This document shows, one piece after another, positions 1 through 4,917 of a stretch of DNA of 10,662 nt. A program made the translations under genes and the position numbers. Position 1 is the stretch's first letter. Every line of letters begins with the position of its first letter. Below the pieces are notes generated by a model that saw only the letters and a program-made list of their open reading frames with translations, was not told where the DNA came from and did not search any database. The stretch comes from Methylophilus sp. (lineage in GTDB: Bacteria; Pseudomonadota; Gammaproteobacteria; Burkholderiales; Methylophilaceae): the NCBI GenBank assembly GCA_027489475.1, contig JAIXZQ010000269.1, forward strand, positions 1 to 10,662. Direction: 5' to 3'.

Positions 1-119
1 CGCTGCCCCTTTTAAAACATGGTTTAGATCATCTTGAAATGACGCGGTGAGATCCGCAGGCAAAGCTAGCTCGCCCTGATTTCCATCACGAAAAGACATC
101 GATTGGTGATTAAACGCCG
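1..119. repeat. Terminal direct repeat, left copy (assembly overlap of a circle)
   Basis: These 119 bases are identical to 10544-10662. The reading frame of the methyltransferase runs through the joined ends without interruption, so this is the redundant overlap of a circular molecule and not a biological repeat. The unique circle is 10,543 bp. An exact overlap of an odd length such as 119 is typical of de Bruijn assemblers (inference). Confidence 0.95.
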
Positions 120-654
120 CATTAGAGAGCGCTATTAAGGTGCGGCAAAATGCAACCAGTAGCAGTGCTCTCTCTGGGCTATTAGGTTCAGTCACTAGCT
201 CTATCGCAGGACGCAATCCACACAGAAAGACTCGGGCAGGCTCACTCCACCAGCGAGCTATGTTATGTATGGGAGGTTCTGGCATTGTTTGAAATGCTTT
301 TTTTCCGAGCATTGCCAAAGCTTCGGCGCACGCGTGACGCGTAGATACAATGTTAGCCGCCGTGTATGTTGCTGTTTTCGCGTTTGCTAACCAAACCAGA
401 AAAGGATTTATCTCAACGGTTGTTGCTCTAAATCCACAACTTGCGGCACATAACGCTGTCGTAGCTGTGCCACAAAATGGGTCTAAAACATGATCTGGGA
501 TGTCTGGGTAGTTTTCTAGAATTTCATCTACGACTTTGACTGAATAGGCAGGTGTCAGACGAAGCCAGCCATGGCGGCCTGATTTGTGATTATATTTTTG
601 GGTGTAGTCGGCTCGCTGCTTCAACGTTGTGACTGTTGCAAGGTCTGGTTTCAT
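1..654 (-). CDS. Site-specific DNA methyltransferase, N-terminal part (split by linearisation)
   Basis: Codons 1-218 of a 412-residue methyltransferase whose remainder is at 9959-10543. It starts at the ATG at 654-652, which overlaps the TGA of the preceding gene (ATGA), with AGAGG 4 bases upstream as ribosome site. I translated the minus strand from 654 to 1 and found no stop. Residues 58-63 read DPFCGT, the SAM-binding motif I (DPFxGxG type) of amino-methyltransferases, followed by TVEINP, a fit for the acidic motif II strand. Only after joining to the right end does the catalytic TSPPY appear (about residues 247-251). It is the modification partner of the putative nuclease immediately upstream. 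It would methylate adenine N6 or cytosine N4 in the recognition site; which base cannot be told from sequence. Motif I precedes the catalytic motif by about 185 residues, as in alpha-group enzymes with the recognition domain between them. Confidence 0.9.
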   Translation of the reverse strand, partial: MKPDLATVTTLKQRADYTQKYNHKSGRHGWLRLTPAYSVKVVDEILENYPDIPDHVLDPFCGTATTALCAASCGFRATTVEINPFLVWLANAKTATYTAANIVSTRHACAEALAMLGKKAFQTMPEPPIHNIARWWSEPARVFLCGLRPAIELVTEPNSPERALLLVAFCRTLIALSNAAFNHQSMSFRDGNQGELALPADLTASFQDDLNHVLKGAA

Positions 655-1460
655 GATACCTCTGCCGTGAGCAACGCACGCAACACGCTGTCAATTTCCG
701 TTTTTAGTTGATCGCTGTTGCGTTGGAAAAATCCTGCTAAATCATAACCGACTACGTTTGCCATGAAGTCGTAAGTTGATCGCAGTGGGTCGTTTAACCC
801 AACAACACCTGTTAGCACAGACCATCTTTCACCTCGGTAGCGAAGCAGAATATCTCCATCGATTTGGGCTGACAGGATTGAGGCACACGGCAAATACGCA
901 CTTGCGTATGCTGTTGCGGCGTTGGCGATATCTGCATTTTGACGTTTAGAATCTTTGCTTTTATATCCCTGCCTAACTTCGAAAATTGTGCCTTCTAATG
1001 ACGCAAAAATTGAATCAGAAACGCCTGCATCTTCTGCCGCATTTTTCATCCAGTCATGAAACCGAGCACGTGCGACGCTGTCCTGAATGTCAGCTAAACG
1101 GACACGTCCATCAAGGTAAAGTGTTCTAGTTTTTCCGCCTGCTGTTGGAACTGTGTAAGACCAGTTTGCAGATTCTTCGGAAAGACCCAACTGATCACGC
1201 AAAATCTGTCTAAAAAGTTTTTCACAACCGATACCTATTTGACGATAAACACTAGTCATCCCACCAGCAGCTTTATGCGCTGCATACATCAAAGGATTGT
1301 CTAATCCGAACCAACAATAAAAAGGGTCTGATTGATAAAGATTTCTAAATTCTGGCAATTCTAATCCAGCACTTCGCCCTTGCCCAAATTTTGGCTTGTA
1401 GTTTGCGCAAACCCGTATTGGATTTATGACAGTTTTCAAATAAATTTCGTCATTTGTCAT
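651..1460 (-). CDS. Putative type II restriction endonuclease
   Basis: 269 residues, ATG at 1460-1458 overlapping the recombinase TGA, and stop TGA at 653-651 overlapping the methyltransferase ATG. I do not recognise the family with certainty. The call rests on its position directly before and coupled to a methyltransferase, its size, and a plausible nuclease core. That core is residues 156-177 (EGTIFEVRQGYKSKDSKR then QNAD): a strand with E161 and clustered K167/K169/K172, then a helix (about 178-188) and a strand CASILSAQI (192-200). This strand-helix-strand layout with acid and lysine residues fits a PD-(D/E)xK nuclease, though the exact catalytic set is not obvious. There is no membrane segment or signal peptide. 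Its ribosome site is poor (GAGAAAGAAC region), so translation probably depends on coupling to the recombinase gene. Its composition is AT-richer than the backbone. An unrelated accessory protein remains possible. Confidence 0.68.
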   Translation of the reverse strand: MTNDEIYLKTVINPIRVCANYKPKFGQGRSAGLELPEFRNLYQSDPFYCWFGLDNPLMYAAHKAAGGMTSVYRQIGIGCEKLFRQILRDQLGLSEESANWSYTVPTAGGKTRTLYLDGRVRLADIQDSVARARFHDWMKNAAEDAGVSDSIFASLEGTIFEVRQGYKSKDSKRQNADIANAATAYASAYLPCASILSAQIDGDILLRYRGERWSVLTGVVGLNDPLRSTYDFMANVVGYDLAGFFQRNSDQLKTEIDSVLRALLTAEVS

Positions 1461-2029
1461 GCGGCAGTTCTTTCTCTGTGATTAGATAACAAACGTTTCA
1501 CGGTTGATAATGAGACATTGAATATGCTGGCTGCGTGCTTTGGTGTGCCTCGCCCTTCTTTAATAATCCTTATTATTTCAGCTGTTTGGTCAGGCTTTAA
1601 TTTTGGTTTGCGGCCAATATGTTTACCTGCTCTCCGAGCACTTTCTAAGCCATGCAGTGTCCGTTCTCTAATCATCTCACGTTCAAATTCGGCAAAGGCA
1701 CCGAGTATCTGCATTAAAAACCTACCCGATGCTGTATTTGTATCGATGGCCTCTGTGAGCGACTGAAAGCCTGCACCTGCTTTTTCAATCCGCTCTAATG
1801 TAAACAAAAGATCACGAAGGGAACGCGATAACCGATCCAGTTTCCATACGACAAGGATATCGCCTTTTGACAATGATTTAAGGATCACACTCAATTCAGG
1901 GCGATCTGTTTGTGAGCCGGATGCTTCTTCAGAGAATATCTTCTCGCAACCAGCAGCACGTAGCGCTTCAATCTGCGCTGTGCTGTCTTGGTGGTCTCCT
2001 CGAGATATTCTGGTGTAGCCAATTTTCAT
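1457..2029 (-). CDS. Serine recombinase (resolvase/DNA invertase family)
   Basis: 190 residues from the ATG at 2029-2027. A GTG at 2047 would add six residues (MVQNKT), but the family normally begins right at the MKIGYTRIS strand, so the ATG is preferred; neither has a clear ribosome site. The catalytic serine is S9 in YTRIS. The conserved KLDRLSRSLRDLL segment carries the active-site arginines, followed by the long E-helix region (GRFLMQILGAFAEFEREMIRERT) and GRKPKL. The C-terminal 45 residues (HAASIFNVSLSTVKRLL) form a Hin-like helix-turn-helix. Length and architecture are those of small resolvases and invertases. Such enzymes cut and rejoin DNA at short dyad sites to resolve multimers or flip segments. 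With a single candidate site upstream (2094-2119), multimer resolution is the more likely role. The TGA overlaps the ATG of the restriction gene (ATGA), so it is the first gene of that operon and may also autoregulate it. Confidence 0.93.
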   Translation of the reverse strand: MKIGYTRISRGDHQDSTAQIEALRAAGCEKIFSEEASGSQTDRPELSVILKSLSKGDILVVWKLDRLSRSLRDLLFTLERIEKAGAGFQSLTEAIDTNTASGRFLMQILGAFAEFEREMIRERTLHGLESARRAGKHIGRKPKLKPDQTAEIIRIIKEGRGTPKHAASIFNVSLSTVKRLLSNHRERTAA

Positions 2030-2093
2030 TGTTTTATTTTGAACCACGGTTATGGGTGTGCCAAGTCATTGAATTTCTTATCCCCAAGAAACT

Positions 2094-2119
2094 AGCTCAA
2101 AACCGTTCGGTTTTGAGCT
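2094..2119. other. 26-bp perfect dyad; candidate recombinase crossover/operator site
   Basis: Half-site AGCTCAAAACCG (2094-2105), two central bases TT, then the exact reverse complement (2108-2119). It lies about 65 bp upstream of the recombinase ATG. Hin/Gin/Cin crossover sites are also 26 bp, with 12-bp arms containing CAAAACC-like sequence around a 2-bp core, so size and content match, although AACC is shifted one base from the core. I saw no second full copy in the window. An alternative reading is an intrinsic terminator on the plus strand, because TTTT closes the right arm, but no plus-strand gene lies upstream to terminate. Confidence 0.6.
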
Positions 2120-2188
2120 TTTATCGACCATTCGTTTACTGGAGAGCTTTGCCGATAGAGTCCAGCTTCGCCTGTTTCATCCTACTTA

Positions 2189-2452
2189 CTGGATGCTCCA
2201 GCCATCGACAAAAATCACCGTCCCTTGTTCGACGCGCCGCAGGCGTGGAGAACGCCGCCCGAAGGGCGGCTAAAGACGTCCCTCGTCCCGACACTTTCAA
2301 GTGAATCGCGGAGCGGAGCGGCAGGCAAGCCCCTTGTCGGCGTAGCCGATCCCGAAAGGGTGGCGCGAAGCGCCGGGCTCCTTGCAGGGAGGGCTTTCCA
2401 GAGCGAGCACCGTGATATTGTCCTTGTGTCGGAACAAGGGGCAAAGCCCCTT
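2189..2452. repeat. Cluster of small perfect hairpins
   Basis: Consecutive inverted repeats with very short loops: CTGGA-TGC-TCCAG (2189-2201), GCCGCCC-GAA-GGGCGGC (2254-2270), CACTT-TC-AAGTG (2292-2303), TCGGC-GTA-GCCGA (2337-2349), CCC-GAAA-GGG (2351-2360), GGCGC-GAA-GCGCC (2362-2374) and AAGGGGC-AAA-GCCCCTT (2436-2452). Several have GAA or GAAA loops that would be stable in single strands. Possible roles are a single-strand origin, a structured or counter-transcribed RNA for copy control, or a mosaic of alphaproteobacterial palindromic repeats. Sequence alone does not decide between them. Confidence 0.6.
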
Positions 2453-2453
2453 T
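2436..2453 (+). terminator. Possible intrinsic terminator
   Basis: Stem AAGGGGC/GCCCCTT with a 3-base AAA loop, followed by TATAAAAA on the plus strand. The T-run is short, so termination is uncertain. It could shield the origin from transcripts reading rightward out of the hairpin block. Similar GGGGCAAGCCCC hairpins recur at 6553-6564, so it may simply be a dispersed repeat. Confidence 0.3.
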
Positions 2454-2514
2454 ATAAAAATTTGTGAGCCGTAGGCGAACACCGATTCTCTTCTTTTTCA
2501 GGCGATCGCGCTTT

Positions 2515-2594
2515 GTGTTAAATAGAGTTATTAGGTGTTACACCGTAAATAATCGGCATTTTAATAATTTATATCAATGTGTTACAGATTGGGC
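2515..2594. other. AT-rich unwinding region of the origin
   Basis: A strongly AT-rich tract (runs such as TTTTAATAATTTATAT) immediately left of the iterons, where an iteron plasmid normally melts. It contains a small dyad GGTG-TTA-CACC (about 2533-2543) that reads as a degenerate inverted iteron (GGTG..TAACAC) and could be an extra RepA contact. Confidence 0.55.
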
Positions 2595-2760
2595 TTATGG
2601 GTGATAACACGAAGTTTCATGTGTGAAAGCACGAATCTTTATGGGTGATAACACGTCAGGGGCAAGGATAGTTATCCACAGACCTTATGTGTGAAAGCAC
2701 GAACCCTATTGAGCTTATGTGTGAAAACACGTTAGCGTCGTGTTTATGGGTGAAAACACG
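2595..2760 (+). repeat. Origin iterons (six 17-bp direct repeats)
   Basis: Six copies of TTATGKGTGAWARCACG: 2595-2611, 2617-2633 (TCATG start), 2639-2655, 2685-2701, 2715-2731 and 2744-2760. Copies 1-3 are spaced 22 bp (two helical turns). There is then a 46-bp step with a DnaA box in the gap, then steps of 30 and 29 bp. Copies 1 and 3 are identical. These are the binding sites expected for a RepA initiator encoded next to them. The last copy covers the repA start codon, so RepA binding should also repress its own gene. Confidence 0.92.
2672..2680 (+). promoter_or_regulatory. DnaA box
   Basis: TTATCCACA, an exact match to the strict DnaA box, placed in the gap between iterons 3 and 4. Its position inside the iteron array indicates host DnaA helps RepA open the origin. 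A one-mismatch copy (TCATCCACA, 2796-2804) lies inside repA. Confidence 0.85.
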
Positions 2761-3810
2761 ATTCTCGAAGACCGCTCCCCTCTCCTGCCGGATCGTCATC
2801 CACAGCAGGACTTCTTCGTGTGCGATATATTCGACGCCGCCCCAAAGGGTGACATGGCGTCCATGGAGCATCCTATTTTCAGCGTGTCCACAAAGCCCGA
2901 TATGGAAGCGCGTGAGTATCGGCACGGCAAAAGCTTTGTGCGAGTGTCACCCGGCGAGCTGGGGCTTGCGACGGTTCATGATCGCGATGTGCTGATCTAT
3001 TGCATTAGCCAGCTCATGGCCGCGATAAATTCAGGAAAACAAGTGAGCCAAGTCGTGCGCTTTAAGGCGCATGAATTGATGGTTTCGACCAATAGAGGCA
3101 CTGACGGGCGCGGCTATGAGCAACTTCGTGCAGCCTTAAAGCGTCTTCAAGGCACACAAATCGAAACAAATATCATCACCGGCGAACGTGAGGAGCTAGA
3201 TGTTTTCAGCCTCATAGATCGAGCGAGGATCGTGCGCGAGACTCGTGATGGGAGGATGCAGGATGTTGAAGTGCGCCTATCGGATTGGGTGTTCAATGCA
3301 ATACGCGCAAAGGAAGTTTTGACGCTTAACCGTGCCTATTTTCGTTTGCGTAAGCCTTTAGAGCGAAGGCTTTATGAGATAGCCCGAAAGCATTGTGGCT
3401 TTCCGGGAAAGGCCGTCACATTTTGCCTTGATACGCTGCAAGCAAAGTGTGGTTCACGTTCGAAGTCTTTTGAGTTTAAGCGGCTTGTCAAAACCATATC
3501 GGATCAAGATCGCGTGCATAGGCACTTTCCCGATTATGGTGTCGTGCTCGATGTCGAGGCGGACAAAGTGACGTTCACGCCGCGCTCGGCACGGTTCAGC
3601 TCAAATCAAATTTCTCTTTTCCCTCGTGTGTCTGACGATGCACTTGAAAGAGCCAAGCGCGTAGCGCCTGGCTATGACGTCCACGCTTTGAAAGCGGACT
3701 TTCTAGCCTATTGGGACAGCAAAGGACGCAAGGATATCAAAAATCCTGATGCAGCCTTCTTAGGCTTTTGCAAGGCGTGCCATACACGCCGCCCAATGCG
3801 GGCAGGTTAG
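2746..3810 (+). CDS. repA: Replication initiator protein RepA (RPA family)
   Basis: 354 residues from the ATG at 2746; a GTG at 2740 would add two. It binds the iterons and opens the plasmid origin. The N-terminal stretch LLPDRHPQQDFFVCDIFDA..PKGDMASMEHPIFS is, from memory, the signature of the alphaproteobacterial 'replication initiator protein A' family. A later start at M(A)SMEHP would delete it, so the early start is favoured. The middle (about residues 85-260) has the alternating helices and strands expected of winged-helix initiators, with LRAALKRLQGTQIETN and RKPLERRLYEIARKHCG. The C-terminal part has DFLAYWDSKGRKDIKNPDAAFLGFCK, also typical. No ribosome site precedes the ATG. A weak TTGAGC (2709) to TAGCGT (2733) promoter would start RNA at about the ATG, so a leaderless message is possible. 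The start codon lies inside iteron 6, implying autorepression. Confidence 0.93.
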   Translation: MGENTILEDRSPLLPDRHPQQDFFVCDIFDAAPKGDMASMEHPIFSVSTKPDMEAREYRHGKSFVRVSPGELGLATVHDRDVLIYCISQLMAAINSGKQVSQVVRFKAHELMVSTNRGTDGRGYEQLRAALKRLQGTQIETNIITGEREELDVFSLIDRARIVRETRDGRMQDVEVRLSDWVFNAIRAKEVLTLNRAYFRLRKPLERRLYEIARKHCGFPGKAVTFCLDTLQAKCGSRSKSFEFKRLVKTISDQDRVHRHFPDYGVVLDVEADKVTFTPRSARFSSNQISLFPRVSDDALERAKRVAPGYDVHALKADFLAYWDSKGRKDIKNPDAAFLGFCKACHTRRPMRAG

Positions 3811-3819
3811 CCCCTGCCC
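3800..3819. terminator. Hairpin at repA stop
   Basis: Inverted repeat GGGCAGG (3800-3806) / CCTGCCC (3813-3819) with a 6-base loop spanning the repA stop codon, in the 25-bp gap before the convergent partition gene. No T-run follows, so if it terminates it probably does so weakly or with Rho. Confidence 0.35.
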
Positions 3820-3835
3820 CCGTTGGGCTTGCGCT

Positions 3836-4162
3836 TTATTCTCCGAATTTACGATCCGCCTCGACCTTCTGAAAGAGTTGGTCGATTGCGTGCTTCACTA
3901 AAGCCGAATTATCGAGCCTGAGACGGGCGCGAAGGATTGCGAAGCGCTCCACGGTCTCAGGGTCAAGATACGCGCCTATGTGCTTCTTTCCTGCCTCTGC
4001 GCGTGACCTTGCGGCTGCACTCAAAACGGATTCCGCTTCTGTGGGCTTTGGGGCTGGCCGTGTTGGGATTTTGGCGGCTTGCGAGCTTGCCTCTGGGGGT
4101 GCGTCCAGATTCATGGCCGCTAGAAAGTCTGTTGCGGATGCTTTGCGATTGGTCTTGCTCAT
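3836..4162 (-). CDS. Ribbon-helix-helix partition partner of ParA
   Basis: 108 residues, ATG at 4162-4160 overlapping the parA TGA (ATGA), with AAGGA 6-7 bases upstream. Residues 1-55 are a flexible, Ala/Pro-rich tail. Residues 59-101 (KKHIGAYLDPETVERFAILRARLRLDNSALVKHAIDQLFQ) read as a strand, helix, loop, helix, which is the CopG/ParG-like ribbon-helix-helix DNA-binding fold. In small plasmid partition systems such a protein takes the place of ParB: the folded part dimerises on the centromere and operator, while the loose N-terminus contacts ParA and stimulates its ATPase. The likely target is the GTGCAC-rich DNA at 4177-4215 and 4849-4903. I do not assign a gene symbol because it is not ParB-family by sequence. 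Confidence 0.78.
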   Translation of the reverse strand: MSKTNRKASATDFLAAMNLDAPPEASSQAAKIPTRPAPKPTEAESVLSAAARSRAEAGKKHIGAYLDPETVERFAILRARLRLDNSALVKHAIDQLFQKVEADRKFGE

Positions 4163-4839
4163 GCCGCGTCCTTTTTGTGCACACGTGCACGTGTGCGATT
4201 TTGCACATTTGCACTTATCAAACCGATACGTTCAAACACCCAAACCGCAAGGCTTTTGATTTCCTCGGCGGCTTTGCTTGTTGGTTCAAGCTCTTGGGCT
4301 GATAGCCCTAGGCGGCTGGCGTCTCTATGAACTTTGAGGCGGTGAAGCTGTTGTGGTGCCACTTCAAGGCCAACTGTTTCAAAGACCTTGTGTGCTACCT
4401 CCAGCTCGCTTCGGCTGTTTGGCGTTGCCATAGTCAAAACGGCGGCGGCTGGCTTGCCTGTTGTTCTGGCAAGACGGGCTGTGCGGGGAAGCTGTTCGAA
4501 CGCTTCAATGTCAGCTGTGCACGGGACAAGCACGAAGTCAGAGAACTCGACCGCTGCGGGGGCTTCGGTGCTACGGGCAGGGGGCGTGTCGATTAGGACT
4601 AGATCACACCCGGCCTTACGGGCGCGATCTAGCTCGCCTTGCAAGTCGATTTCAGTTGTAAAGCGAACAAGGGGAAGGGGAGCTTCACGCCGTCCTTTCC
4701 ATTGGTTGGTGCTTTGTTGGGTGTCCATGTCGAGGACAAGGACATTGTGGCCTTCAAGGGCTGCGGCCACGGCAAGAGAGCGGGTAAGGGTTGATTTCCC
4801 GACGCCACCCTTTTGCATTGCGATTGCGATGATTTTCAT
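4159..4839 (-). CDS. parA: ParA-type partition ATPase
   Basis: 226 residues from the ATG at 4839; an upstream ATG at 4902 would prepend 21 residues encoded by the repeat region and is unlikely. It begins MKIIAIAMQKGGVGKST: deviant Walker A KGGVGKS at residues 10-16 with the signature lysine K10. LVLDMDTQQST (34-44) is the A' motif, and LVLIDTPP (80-87) the Walker B strand. The short length and absence of an N-terminal helix-turn-helix make it a type Ib-like ParA. It forms ATP-dependent complexes on the nucleoid that move plasmid copies apart. Its last codons contain an 18-bp perfect palindrome (4179-4196), so the 3' end doubles as a probable binding site. It is coupled to the ribbon-helix-helix gene by ATGA and follows the relaxase by 78 bp in the same direction. 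Only a weak AGAAAGA lies before the start. Confidence 0.92.
   Translation of the reverse strand: MKIIAIAMQKGGVGKSTLTRSLAVAAALEGHNVLVLDMDTQQSTNQWKGRREAPLPLVRFTTEIDLQGELDRARKAGCDLVLIDTPPARSTEAPAAVEFSDFVLVPCTADIEAFEQLPRTARLARTTGKPAAAVLTMATPNSRSELEVAHKVFETVGLEVAPQQLHRLKVHRDASRLGLSAQELEPTSKAAEEIKSLAVWVFERIGLISANVQNRTRARVHKKDAA
4177..4215. repeat. Palindromic GTGCAC cluster inside parA 3' end
   Basis: Contains an 18-bp perfect palindrome (4179-4196, half GCACACGTG) followed by TTGCACA and TTGCACT. The 11-mer TGCACGTGTGC occurs here (4186-4196) and again at 4850-4860 upstream of parA. The cluster sits 17 bp ahead of the partner gene's start and is best read as a centromere or operator for that protein (inference). 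Confidence 0.55.
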
Positions 4840-4917
4840 GGTGTCTTTCTGCACGTGTGCATTTGTGCACAACTGCCAATGTGCAGGATTGCAGATTCGC
4901 ACATTTTTGACAAGGTG
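4840..4917. promoter_or_regulatory. parA upstream repeat region (candidate operator/centromere)
   Basis: The 78-bp gap between relaxase stop and parA start carries TGCACGTGTGC (4850-4860), the perfect palindrome TTGTGCACAA (4863-4872), ATGTGCAGG (4879-4887) and TTCGCACAT (4896-4904), that is, repeated TGCAC/GTGCA words at roughly 10-bp intervals. A weak minus-strand -35 (TTGTCA, near 4907-4912) precedes them. ParA-family operons are usually autoregulated from such sites. Confidence 0.5.

Larger units (their letters stand above)
2048..2745. other. Geneless region between recombinase and repA
   Basis: About 700 bp with no convincing coding sequence; the open frames here lack ribosome sites and recognisable protein character. 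It holds, in order, the recombinase promoter side and 26-bp dyad (to 2119), a GC-rich block packed with short hairpins (2189-2452), an AT-rich stretch (about 2515-2590), and the iteron and DnaA-box origin (2595-2760). Confidence 0.75.

Noticed and set aside
1..119. Terminal repeat as transposon or phage end
   Set aside because: It lies within one continuous methyltransferase frame, has no inverted ends or target duplication, and is explained by assembly of a circle.
1457..2029. Transposon resolvase with a transposase partner
   Set aside because: No transposase or terminal inverted repeats were seen around it; its coupled partners are restriction-modification genes.
2094..2123. Pure intrinsic-terminator reading of the 26-bp dyad
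   Set aside because: Kept only as an alternative: TTTT follows on the plus strand, but there is no plus-strand gene upstream, and symmetry, length and position next to the recombinase favour a binding site.
2136..2482. Open frames of 61-102 residues on both strands in the hairpin block
   Set aside because: They overlap each other, lack ribosome sites, and arise from GC-rich inverted repeats; the translations look random (Arg/Ala/Pro-rich).
2595..2760. CRISPR-like array
   Set aside because: Repeats are 17 bp with spacings of 22, 46, 30 and 29 bp, contain a DnaA box and abut repA; they are origin iterons, not CRISPR.
2687..2995. 102-residue plus-strand frame overlapping repA start, and 89-residue minus-strand frame at 2656-2925
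   Set aside because: Both are shadows of repA and the iterons; the RPA-family protein in the other frame explains the sequence.
4840..4902. 21-residue extension of ParA from ATG 4902
   Set aside because: It is encoded entirely by the GTGCAC repeat region; the conserved protein begins MKIIAIAMQKGGVGKS.
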